A stretch of DNA of 10,111 bases, from contig CABUTH010000058.1 in assembly GCA_902494465.1 (NCBI GenBank), positions 1 through 10,111 on the forward strand, read 5' to 3'. This DNA comes from an uncultured Collinsella sp. (lineage in GTDB: Bacteria > Actinomycetota > Coriobacteriia > Coriobacteriales > Coriobacteriaceae). Every line of letters starts with the position of its first letter. Position 1 is the stretch's first letter. Positions 1-6,537 of this stretch are shown here, piece by piece. The notes beneath the pieces were generated by a model that was not told the DNA's origin, searched no databases, and was given only the letters and a program-made list of their open reading frames with translations. The position numbers and the translations under genes were made by a program.

Positions 1-24
1 CCGTCCCTTCAACTGGGAAAACGG

Positions 25-57
25 CGCCCCCGGACCCCAGGAGGGGCCGCGGGGGCG
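25..57. other. GC-rich hairpin near window edge
   Basis: CGCCCCC (25-31) pairs with GGGGGCG (51-57), GG (32-33) with CC (47-48), and CCCC (35-38) with GGGG (43-46) around an AGGA loop. There is a single A bulge on the left and a GC bulge on the right. No T-run follows on either strand, so it is not a textbook intrinsic terminator. It may be the 3' end structure of a gene lying before the window, or part of a repeat. Positions 1-336 hold no credible gene. Confidence 0.4.
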
Positions 58-137
58 TTCGGCTAACTGCGGGAGCGAGCCATCAGCTCAATGTGTTCGG
101 CTGAGATCGGAAATCAACCAGGGTTTATCCACTTTGG

Positions 138-334
138 CCTACCAAACAGGGGCAGGTTTATTTTGGTCAGTTTTATCGGGTAAAACGGCAAAGGGGCCGG
201 CCTCGGGTTGTGATGAGGCCGGCCCCCTTTGGGGTGCTATGTGCGTATGGCGGCGCGCGGTTTATTGCGATGTGCCGACTGCAGCGTTTGCACAGATATA
301 ACCCGCCAAAATAAACCTGCCCTTTTTTGGTAGG
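138..334. repeat. Inverted-repeat pair enclosing a hairpin, downstream of pth
   Basis: The left arm (138-166) and the reverse complement of the right arm (306-334) are both 29 bases and agree at 27 positions. Both contain CCTACCAAA followed by GGGCAGGTTTATTTTGG. The arms enclose 139 bases that include the GC-rich stem at 190-230. The right arm begins three bases past the pth stop codon. No target-site duplication is evident outside the arms. This could be a small non-autonomous mobile element, two opposed copies of a short dispersed repeat, or paired protein-binding sites. Confidence 0.65.
190..230. terminator. Terminator-like stem-loop, possibly bidirectional
   Basis: AAAGGGGCCGGCCTC (190-204) pairs with GAGGCCGGCCCCCTTT (215-230) apart from one bulged C, giving about 15 base pairs around a 10-base loop. 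The A-run on one side and T-run on the other allow function in either direction, but both U-tracts are short. It lies about 110 bases past the pth stop on the minus strand, so it is the best candidate for ending the pth transcript. It may also stop anything arriving from the left. Confidence 0.5.
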
Positions 335-336
335 TT

Positions 337-966
337 TTAGTGCTTGCCGTTGGCGGAAGCGGCGCCGTTGACGTGGTCGCGGGCATAGATCACGCCGTGC
401 ACGATGGCGAGACCCGCGGCGTCTGCGGCGCGGGCGCAGGTGTCCTGGAAGTCCTCGGCCTCGCGGGCGCGCAGCTGCTTAAGCACGTAGTCGGCGACGG
501 CCATCTTGCCGGGAGGGTTGCCGATGCCGGTGCGGATGCGACTGAAGTCGCGGCTGCCCATCTTGTCGATGATGGAACGCAGGCCGTTGTGACCGGCATG
601 GCCGCCGCCCACCTTAACACGCACGTCGCCGGCGGGAATATCGAGCTCGTCGTGGATTACGAGCAGTTCCTCGGCCTTGATCTTGTACTCGCGGCAGAGC
701 TTGGAGATGGGGCCGCCCGAGGTATTCATGTACGACTGCGGCTTGACCAGCACAATCTGGCGCTTGCCGCCCTCTTCCTCGGGGTCGTTGATGTTGATGA
801 GCGCGACCTCGGCGCCGGCCTGGTTTTTCCAGTACGTGACGCCGGCCTGACGGGCCAGCTCGTCGATCGCTTTGAAGCCAGCGTTGTGGCGGGTCTCGGC
901 ATATTCCTCGCCTGGGTTGCCAAGTCCGGCAACCATGCGAATCTTAAGCGGCTGTGCAGCTGCCAT
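337..966 (-). CDS. pth: Peptidyl-tRNA hydrolase
   Basis: Pth cleaves peptidyl-tRNA released from stalled ribosomes, freeing tRNA for reuse in the cytoplasm. The 209-residue product is slightly longer than the usual 185-200 residues and shows the family motifs in order: GLGNPG (14-19), the catalytic His in RHNAG (His27), YMNTSG (79-84), HDELD (105-109, Asp106) and GGGHAGHNGLRS (120-131, with His126-Asn127). The conserved Asn17, Asn81 and Asn127 positions are all present. The first ATG is preceded by GGAGG at good spacing; a second Met at residue 11 lies right before the core fold but has no ribosome site of its own. It lies 243 bases downstream of prs on the same strand. A glmU-prs-pth order is common in Gram-positive bacteria, so co-transcription with prs is plausible unless the intervening hairpin stops it. 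Identification is secure. Confidence 0.97.
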   Translation of the reverse strand: MAAAQPLKIRMVAGLGNPGEEYAETRHNAGFKAIDELARQAGVTYWKNQAGAEVALININDPEEEGGKRQIVLVKPQSYMNTSGGPISKLCREYKIKAEELLVIHDELDIPAGDVRVKVGGGHAGHNGLRSIIDKMGSRDFSRIRTGIGNPPGKMAVADYVLKQLRAREAEDFQDTCARAADAAGLAIVHGVIYARDHVNGAASANGKH

Positions 967-1081
967 GTTTGTCCTCCGTTACGTAAAAAAGTTCAATCAA
1001 CGACAAAGGCTACCACGCCCGCCGAAGGCGAGGAAAGGTTGCAGCAAAGTCATTTCAGAAAACAGCTGCCCCGAGACAGCA

Positions 1082-1186
1082 GGAAGCCCCGGACACGCCG
1101 GGAGGGGTTATCAAAGCGAACATCCCGCAGCCGCAAAGCGGCGAGGACGTTCGCGTGATAACCCCGCAGGCGTGTCCGGGGCTTCC
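1082..1186. repeat. Compound hairpin (~105 nt) between prs and pth
   Basis: GGAAGCCCCGGACACGCC (1082-1099) pairs perfectly with 1169-1186 (18 bp). GGGGTTATCA (1104-1113) pairs perfectly with 1156-1165 (10 bp), and GCGAAC (1116-1121) with GTTCGC (1149-1154). The apex is GCCGC-AAA-GCGGC (1130-1142). Only small asymmetric bulges separate these segments. No T-run follows on either strand. It starts 24 bases past the prs stop and would be transcribed with prs. Possible roles are a 3'-end stabilising structure, a processing site, a factor-dependent terminator, or a copy of a dispersed palindromic repeat. Confidence 0.8.
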
Positions 1187-1209
1187 GGAGGGATGCGAGG
1201 GTCGAGCGA

Positions 1210-2196
1210 CTACAGCGCGAAGTCGCCGCCGACGAGCGTGGAGACGGGCTCCTCGTGGTAAACGGCGGAGATGGCCTGAGCGAACTCCTCGGCGACCGAG
1301 ATGGTCTTGATCTTGCCGCCGACCTCGACGGGAATGGCGTCGGTGACGACGCACTCGACGATCGGGGCGTCGTTCAGGCGCTCGATGGCCGGACCGGAGA
1401 AGATGCCGTGGGTGGCGCAGACGTAGATGTCGCCAGCGCCCATAGCCTTGAGCTCCTTGACGTTGGCGCACAGGGTGCCAGCGGTGTCGATCATGTCGTC
1501 GTTGATGACGCAGGTCTTGCCCTTGATGTCACCGATGATGCCCATGACCTCGGCGGCGTTGTGGCGCGGACGGCCCTTGTGGGCGATGGCCAGGTCGCAG
1601 CCGAGCATGTCGGACAGCTTCTTGGCGGCCTTGGCACGACCCACGTCGGGGGAGACGACAACCAGGTTGTCGGTGTCGAAGTGCATGTCGTTGTAGTACT
1701 GGCCAAACAGCGGCAGTGCGGACAGGTGGTTGACCGGGATATCGAAGAAGCCCTGGATCTGGCCCTGGTGCAGGTCGAGGGTGATGATGCGGTTGACGCC
1801 GGCGCGCTCGAGCAGGTTGGCGACGAGGCGGGCGGTGATGGGCTCGCGCGGGCCGGCCTTGCGGTCCTGGCGGGCATAGCCGTAGTGGGTGATAACGGCA
1901 GTGATGGAGCGGGCGGATGCGCGCTTGGCAGCGTCGGTGGCGATGAGCAGCTCCATGAGCATGTCGTTGACGTTGCCGCCGGCCACGGACTGAATCAGGA
2001 AGACGTCGGCGCCGCGGACGGTCTCGTCGTAGCGGGCGTAAATCTCACCGTTGGCGAACTGCTTTAGCGTAAGGCCCGAAAGCTCGACCCCAAGGTACTC
2101 AGCAATCTTCTGAGCGAGGGGACGGTTGGAGGAACCGGAATACACGCGGATGGACTTGCGCATATTCTCCGACTTCTCGGGATCATTAATCGGCAT
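1210..2196 (-). CDS. prs: Ribose-phosphate pyrophosphokinase (PRPP synthetase)
   Basis: The enzyme transfers pyrophosphate from ATP to ribose 5-phosphate to make PRPP, the precursor of purines, pyrimidines, NAD, histidine and tryptophan. The 328-residue protein has the class I layout: FANGE (47-51), the flexible catalytic loop YARQDRK (107-113), DLHQGQIQGFF (141-151), VSPD (181-184) and the PRPP-binding loop INDDMIDTAGTL (231-242). Length matches the usual 310-330 residues, with about a dozen extra residues before RKSIRVYSG. The chosen ATG has AAAGGAG seven bases upstream; a Met at residue 12 is an alternative without a clear site. Upstream lies the glmU terminator, so prs probably has its own promoter in 2197-2340, but no convincing -35/-10 pair was found there. 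Identification is secure. Confidence 0.98.
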   Translation of the reverse strand: MPINDPEKSENMRKSIRVYSGSSNRPLAQKIAEYLGVELSGLTLKQFANGEIYARYDETVRGADVFLIQSVAGGNVNDMLMELLIATDAAKRASARSITAVITHYGYARQDRKAGPREPITARLVANLLERAGVNRIITLDLHQGQIQGFFDIPVNHLSALPLFGQYYNDMHFDTDNLVVVSPDVGRAKAAKKLSDMLGCDLAIAHKGRPRHNAAEVMGIIGDIKGKTCVINDDMIDTAGTLCANVKELKAMGAGDIYVCATHGIFSGPAIERLNDAPIVECVVTDAIPVEVGGKIKTISVAEEFAQAISAVYHEEPVSTLVGGDFAL

Positions 2197-2340
2197 TACC
2201 CTTCTCCTTTATACATCGAATGCCATATAGATGCCTTTTTGCATTGTAACCGCGCGGCGGGGTTAATCGGGTCTTGATAACGTCTTTACCGTCAACGGAC
2301 ACGAACCGACCACTCATTCCGGTCGCGCAGGTCAGCATAG

Positions 2341-2373
2341 AAAAAGGAGCCGTCCCCATGGGAACCGCTCCTT
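2341..2373 (-). terminator. Intrinsic terminator of glmU
   Basis: On the minus strand AAGGAGC and GCTCCTT (2367-2373 with 2344-2350) form the outer stem, extended inward by a partial GTTCCC/GGGAC pairing around ATGG. TTTTTC (2345-2340) follows directly. It starts 18 bases past the glmU stop codon. It should stop most glmU transcription before prs. Confidence 0.85.
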
Positions 2374-2390
2374 AGATGCTTGGTAAAACG

Positions 2391-3803
2391 TTATACCTCG
2401 TCGTCCTCGTGCAGGCGGCGGCGATAATCGGCGGCCCAGCCCTCAATATTTACCTGACGGGCGCGGCCCAGGCCGAGTGCGTCAGCCGGGACCGGTTCGG
2501 TGATGACAGAGCCGGCGGCCACAAGCGCGCCGTCGCCGATCTGGGCGGGCGCGACCATCATGGTGTCGGAACCGATGAAGGCATCCTTGCCGATGACGGT
2601 CTTGTGCTTGTGCACGCCGTCGTAGTTGCAGGTGATGGAGCCTGCGCCCACGTTGACGCCGGGGCCCATGGTGGTATCGCCGATGTAGGACAGGTGCGGC
2701 ACCTTGGAGCCCTCGCCGATCGTGGACTTCTTGATTTCCACGTGCGTGCCGGCCTTGGAACCGTCGAGCATGTGGGTGCCCGGGCGCAGGTAGGCGCGCG
2801 GGCCGCAGTCGACGCCGTTCTCGATGACGGCCTCGATGGCGATGGTCTCATCGATGGTGCAGCCGCTGCCGACGGTGGTGTCGGTGAGACGGCTGTTGGG
2901 GCCGAGCTGGCACTCCTCGCCCACGGTGACGTGGCCGATCAGATGCGTCTGCGGCCACACGACGGTGTCGCGGCCGATAACGGCATCGGGGCCGATCCAG
3001 GCCTGCGTGGGGTCGATGAAGGTAACGCCCTCGGCCATCCAGTGCTCGTTGATGCGGTCGCGCGCGATGGCGGTGAGCTGCGCGAGCTGGATGCGGCTGT
3101 TGACGCCCAGGCCGTCGCGGTAGTCGTCGCAGTGAAAGATGGAGACCGCCTGGCCGTGGCCTTTGAGAATCTCGAGCATGTCGGGCAGGTAGTACTCGGA
3201 CTGCGCGTTGTCGTTGCCGATCTCGTTAATGTGGGCGGCGAGCTGCGCGCCGTCAAAGGCGTAGCAGCCGGCGTTGCACTCCAGCAGCGTGGCGGCCTGC
3301 TCGGGCGTGCAGTCCTTCTGCTCGATGATGCGCTCGATCTGACCATCGGCGCCCAGCTTGATGCGGCCGTAGCCGAAAGGATCGGGCGGGGTCATGGTCA
3401 TGACGGTGCAGGCGAGCTCGCCGGTGGCGACGGTCTGTGCGAACTTGGCGACCGTGTCGGCGGTGATGAGCGGCAGGTCGCCGTTGAGCACCACGACGGG
3501 ACCTTGCGTGATGCCACAGGCCTCGAGCGCGACCTTCACGGCGTGACCGGTGCCCAGACGCTCGGTCTGCTCGACGCACTCGACCTTGGTGGCGCTGTTG
3601 GCATAGGCGCCGTCGATAAGGGCGCGCATCTCGTCGGCGTGGCTGCCGATGACAACCACGACGCGGCTGCAGCCGGCCTTGATGGTAGCGTCGACGATCC
3701 ACTGGACCATGGGCTTACCCAGGATCTTGTGCGAAACCTTGCAGTGGTTCGACTTCATGCGGGTGCCCTCGCCGGCAGCGAGGATAATTGCGGTTGCGTC
3801 CAT
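2391..3803 (-). CDS. glmU: Bifunctional UDP-GlcNAc pyrophosphorylase / glucosamine-1-P acetyltransferase
   Basis: GlmU acetylates glucosamine 1-phosphate and then uridylylates it, giving UDP-GlcNAc for peptidoglycan and other cell-surface polymers. From the chosen ATG the product is 470 residues, near the usual 450-460. The N-terminal nucleotidyltransferase domain shows ILAAGEGTRMKS (7-18) with Lys22, GTGHAV (84-89) and the metal-binding NGD (107-109). From about residue 260 there is a left-handed beta-helix of imperfect hexapeptides with RAYLRPG (336-342), the catalytic-type His370 in VPHLSYIGD, and GAGSITCNYDG (386-396). The reading frame stays open 70 codons further upstream, but those codons look non-coding. 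The ATG at 3803 begins the typical MDATAIILAAGEG start and has AGGAG five bases before it. It is followed by its own terminator and transcribed away from the ECF operon. Confidence 0.97.
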   Translation of the reverse strand: MDATAIILAAGEGTRMKSNHCKVSHKILGKPMVQWIVDATIKAGCSRVVVVIGSHADEMRALIDGAYANSATKVECVEQTERLGTGHAVKVALEACGITQGPVVVLNGDLPLITADTVAKFAQTVATGELACTVMTMTPPDPFGYGRIKLGADGQIERIIEQKDCTPEQAATLLECNAGCYAFDGAQLAAHINEIGNDNAQSEYYLPDMLEILKGHGQAVSIFHCDDYRDGLGVNSRIQLAQLTAIARDRINEHWMAEGVTFIDPTQAWIGPDAVIGRDTVVWPQTHLIGHVTVGEECQLGPNSRLTDTTVGSGCTIDETIAIEAVIENGVDCGPRAYLRPGTHMLDGSKAGTHVEIKKSTIGEGSKVPHLSYIGDTTMGPGVNVGAGSITCNYDGVHKHKTVIGKDAFIGSDTMMVAPAQIGDGALVAAGSVITEPVPADALGLGRARQVNIEGWAADYRRRLHEDDEV

Positions 3804-3835
3804 GTGATCTCCTGTTACGTTATAGAGACGTGTGT

Positions 3836-3863
3836 TTGGAAACGATACACGGCGCAATATGAT
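3836..3863 (+). promoter_or_regulatory. Candidate promoter of the ECF operon
   Basis: TTGGAA (3836-3841), a 16-base spacer and TATGAT (3858-3863) fit a sigma-70-type promoter reading into ecfT, which would leave a leader of roughly 130 bases. On the opposite strand a TATAAC (3824-3819) about 16 bases before the glmU ATG could be the glmU -10 element, without a good -35. The gap 3804-4002 would then hold two closely spaced divergent promoters. No known riboswitch signature was recognised in it. Confidence 0.4.
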
Positions 3864-4002
3864 ACCGCAGGCATATGACGAGCGCGTAACGATTGGTTTG
3901 CGGCGGTTGAGGCTTGCGCCGCCGGCGTGGCGTTTGCACTGCTTGTGTGCGGCGTTGGCGGTGCTGCGGAGCTGTTGTTTGAGCGAGGGGACGGGGGTGC
4001 CC

Positions 4003-4890
4003 GTGGACAACATACGAGAGGAGTTTGGCGGCGAGCCCGTCGCGGCATTCTCGATGTCGCATCCGGCTGTGCCGGCACTCTATATAGTGCTGACGCTGGG
4101 GCTCACTATGTTCTCGATGCAGCCGGTGCTGATTGCGCTGTCACTTGCGGGCGGGCTGGCGTATGGATTTGCGACGCGTGGGGCTGCCCGCACGCTGGGC
4201 GCACTCCGCTGGCAGCTGCCGGTGATTTTGATCGTTGCGGTGCTCAATCCGCTGTTTAGCGCCTCGGGCTCGACGGAGCTGTTCCGTATTGGCATGCGCG
4301 CGGTGTATCTGGAGAGCATGGTATACGGCCTGTGCATGGGCGGGCTGTTTGTGGCGAGCGTGTTGTGGTTTGAGGCCGCGGCATCGATGCTCGAATACGA
4401 CAAGGTGCTTGCGCTGCTGGGCAATGCCGCACCGGTGATTGCGCTCATGATCTCGATGTGCATGAGGCTTATCCCGCAGTTTTTGCGCCGTGGTCGTACG
4501 GTGTTGGCGGTGCAGGATGCGATTGATGTGCCGGGCCGCGCGCCGGCCGACCCCGTGCGTTCGCGCTTGCGGGCATCGAGTGTGTTGATGGGCTGGGGCA
4601 TGGAAGATTCGCTGGAGCGTGCGGACGCGATGCGCTCGCGCGGGTGGGGTGCCGCGACGCGTCGTACGACGTATGCGCGGTATCGACTGGGGCGCAGCGA
4701 CGTTGCCGCGCTGGTTGGGCTTGCGCTGTTTGGCGTGGCCACGGCGGCAGTGGCGTGGACCGCGACGACGCAGTATTCGTTTTATCCGCAGCTCTCGGTG
4801 CCGGCGCCGTGGCCGGGCTATGTCGTGTACGCTGCCTGGATGGTGCTGCCTTGCGCGTTGCATGCGATTGATGAGAAGAGGTTTGGCTGA
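4003..4890 (+). CDS. ecfT: ECF transporter transmembrane component (EcfT / CbiQ family)
   Basis: EcfT is the membrane scaffold that couples ATP hydrolysis by EcfA to movement of the substrate-binding S component. With the GTG at 4003 the product is 295 residues. It has hydrophobic segments at about 24-57 (two spans), 70-86, 105-124, 232-252 and 271-288. A cytoplasmic coupling region (about 150-216) ends in ADAMRSRGWG (207-216), the RG-containing motif that docks on the ATPases in this family. The start is uncertain. The frame is open back to a GTG at 3832, but the candidate promoter sits just after that codon and the extra residues resemble nothing in the family. An ATG at 4054, just before SHPAVPALY, has no ribosome site; the GTG at 4003 has a G-rich stretch in front. 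The stop codon overlaps the ecfA start by one base, implying translational coupling. Confidence 0.9.
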   Translation: MDNIREEFGGEPVAAFSMSHPAVPALYIVLTLGLTMFSMQPVLIALSLAGGLAYGFATRGAARTLGALRWQLPVILIVAVLNPLFSASGSTELFRIGMRAVYLESMVYGLCMGGLFVASVLWFEAAASMLEYDKVLALLGNAAPVIALMISMCMRLIPQFLRRGRTVLAVQDAIDVPGRAPADPVRSRLRASSVLMGWGMEDSLERADAMRSRGWGAATRRTTYARYRLGRSDVAALVGLALFGVATAAVAWTATTQYSFYPQLSVPAPWPGYVVYAAWMVLPCALHAIDEKRFG

Positions 4891-6533
4891 TGGCTCGGTT
4901 TGATAGGAGCTCGGCGGCGGGTGTGGCATATGGCTCGCCCGCGCCGGCGATTGAGGTGCGAGGCCTTAGTTTTGCTTATCCCGGGGCCGAGGCACCGGTG
5001 CTCGAGGGACTTGATTGGCGTGTTTCCCAAGGTGCGCTTGCGTTGCTTGTTGGCGGTACCGGTTCGGGCAAGTCGACGCTGCTGTCGCTGCTCAAGCCCG
5101 AGATAGCGCCGGCGGGCGAGCGCACTGGCGAGCTGCGCGTGCTGGGCGAGAACGTTGCCGACATGGATGTGCGGGCATCGGCGGAGCGCGTGGGCTACGT
5201 GTTCCAGGATCCCGAGAACCAGATCGTGTGCGAAACCGTGTGGCACGAGATGGCGTTTGGCCTGGAAAACTTGGGGCTAGCGTGCGACGAGATGCGTCGT
5301 CGCGTGGCCGAGACCAGCTATTTCTTTGGGCTGGAGGATTGGCTTCACCGCGATACTGACACGCTTTCGGGTGGTCGCAAACAGTTGCTGTCGTTGGCGG
5401 CCGTTCTGACGCTACGCCCGCGCGTGCTGCTGCTCGACGAGCCCACGTCTCAGCTCGATCCCGTTGCCGAGAAGAATTTTCTGCACGCGCTGTTTCGTGT
5501 GAATCGCGAGCTGGGCTGCACGGTTGTTGTGGCGACGCATCAGCCGCGCCCAATGCTCGAATACGCGACGTGTGCGTACCGGATTGAGGACGGTCGCGTG
5601 CGCGAGGTGGCTGATATGGCTTCTTTGGGACGCCGAGAATCGCTGTTTTCCGATGACATGTTGGGGTGGGGTGCCATCCGATGTGCAAAAAACGGAGTAT
5701 TCAGCAGGCGTGAGGACAATTTGGGCTCTCTGGAGCCGCCCGGGGACGTATCGAGCGCGAAAAAAAGTTCAGAATTGGACAAATCGTCCGAATTTATGGC
5801 GCAAACGTCGCTCGAGAACGGCTCGGAAGCCTTCCCGCGCACGGATGGAAGCAGAATACTCCCAAAAATGCACGCTGGGTCGGCTACCACCCTGGCGGGG
5901 AGCTGGTTTCGCTACGATCGGGCGTCCGGCTGGGTGCTGTGCGGACTCGATGCGGCGTTCTCGGCTGGCGCGGTGCATGCGGTTGTTGGCGGTAACGGCT
6001 GCGGCAAGTCGACAATGCTTTCGGTGCTGGCCAAGACGGTCAAGTTACAGCGTGGGCATATGGAGCGCGGGGCGGCCTCGGCAGCGCTGCTGCCTCAGAA
6101 TCCCAAGGCGTTGCTGGTTGCCGAGACGGTGCGCGACGAGCTGATGGAATGGGCTTCGACCTGCGGATATGACGAGAACTTGGCGCGGGAGCGTGCGGCG
6201 CAACTGGGATTGGACGGCCTGGAGACGCGTTACCCCTACGACCTCTCGGGCGGACAGCGCCAGCTGCTCGCGTTGGCAAAGCTGCTGTTGATCGGCCCCG
6301 AACTGCTATTGCTCGATGAGCCCACCAAGGGTTTGGACCTGGCCAGCCGCCGCATCATCGCCCGCGCCCTGCGCGACCATGCGCAGGCTGGCGGCACCGT
6401 CGTCATGGCGACGCACGACTTGGACTTTGCCGAGCAGGTAGCCGACGACATCGCCATGATGTTTGACGGCGAGATTGCCTGCGTGGAGTCCCCGGCCGAC
6501 TTCTTTGCCGACAACGTGTTTTATAGGGCGTGA
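4890..6533 (+). CDS. ecfA: ECF transporter ATPase, two fused nucleotide-binding domains
   Basis: This 547-residue protein supplies both ATPase domains of the importer in one chain. Domain 1 (about 20-245) has Walker A GGTGSGKST (55-63), Q-loop FQDPENQ (105-111), signature LSGGRKQ (159-165), Walker B VLLLDE (179-184) and switch His217. Domain 2 (about 334-540) has Walker A GGNGCGKST (367-375), Q-loop Gln403, signature LSGGQRQ (452-458), Walker B LLLLDE (472-477) and His509. All catalytic residues are present in both; the signature of domain 1 carries Arg where Gln is usual. Between the domains, about residues 262-332 are polar, rich in Ser, Glu and Lys and without family resemblance. This stretch coincides with a long imperfect DNA palindrome (5683-5873). 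The start overlaps the ecfT stop (TGATG) with AGAAGAGG upstream. The S component gene follows five bases after the stop. Confidence 0.95.
   Translation: MARFDRSSAAGVAYGSPAPAIEVRGLSFAYPGAEAPVLEGLDWRVSQGALALLVGGTGSGKSTLLSLLKPEIAPAGERTGELRVLGENVADMDVRASAERVGYVFQDPENQIVCETVWHEMAFGLENLGLACDEMRRRVAETSYFFGLEDWLHRDTDTLSGGRKQLLSLAAVLTLRPRVLLLDEPTSQLDPVAEKNFLHALFRVNRELGCTVVVATHQPRPMLEYATCAYRIEDGRVREVADMASLGRRESLFSDDMLGWGAIRCAKNGVFSRREDNLGSLEPPGDVSSAKKSSELDKSSEFMAQTSLENGSEAFPRTDGSRILPKMHAGSATTLAGSWFRYDRASGWVLCGLDAAFSAGAVHAVVGGNGCGKSTMLSVLAKTVKLQRGHMERGAASAALLPQNPKALLVAETVRDELMEWASTCGYDENLARERAAQLGLDGLETRYPYDLSGGQRQLLALAKLLLIGPELLLLDEPTKGLDLASRRIIARALRDHAQAGGTVVMATHDLDFAEQVADDIAMMFDGEIACVESPADFFADNVFYRA
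5683..5873. repeat. Imperfect palindrome inside ecfA, encoding the inter-domain linker
   Basis: The outer arms 5683-5702 and 5854-5873 share GTGCA and GGAGTATTC in inverted orientation, separated in each arm by a six-base A-rich block (AAAAAC / CAAAAA). Nested inside are GAGCCG/CGGCTC (5733-5738 / 5819-5824), TCGAGCG/CGCTCGA (5751-5757 / 5809-5815) and GAATTGGAC/GTCCGAATT (5772-5780 / 5786-5794, with one bulge). All pairs centre on 5778-5783. The stretch encodes residues 265-328 in an open frame. It looks like a palindromic repeat inserted in frame between the two ATPase domains, but the inner pairings are short and could be partly chance. Confidence 0.6.
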
Positions 6534-6537
6534 TGGG

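Noticed and set aside
1-24. Possible truncated copy of the 7748-7782 repeat at the window edge
   Set aside because: Only short pieces (CCGTCCC, AACTG, GAAAACGG) are shared, and in inconsistent order. Too little to support.
340-1158. 272-codon plus-strand open frame antisense to pth
   Set aside because: It mirrors pth codon structure in GC-rich DNA, is rich in Val, Gly and Ala without any domain, and runs through the intergenic hairpin.
1255-2067. 270-codon plus-strand open frame antisense to prs
   Set aside because: Same antisense composition effect; no motif and no ribosome site.
2197-2340. Promoter for prs
   Set aside because: TTGACG and TACAAT-like hexamers occur on the minus strand but not at workable spacing. 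A promoter is expected here but cannot be placed.
2376-3878. 500-codon plus-strand open frame antisense to glmU
   Set aside because: Long antisense frames are expected opposite GC-rich genes with strong third-position bias. The product is Asp/Gly/Val-rich low-complexity, and it covers a clear glmU and its terminator side.
3804-4002. Riboswitch in front of the ECF operon
   Set aside because: No cobalamin, thiamine, FMN or other familiar consensus segment was recognised; only a short GCGGCG/CGCCGC stem (3900-3922) is present.
4141-4929. 262-codon minus-strand open frame antisense to ecfT
   Set aside because: It is Arg/His-rich low-complexity opposite a clear membrane protein gene.
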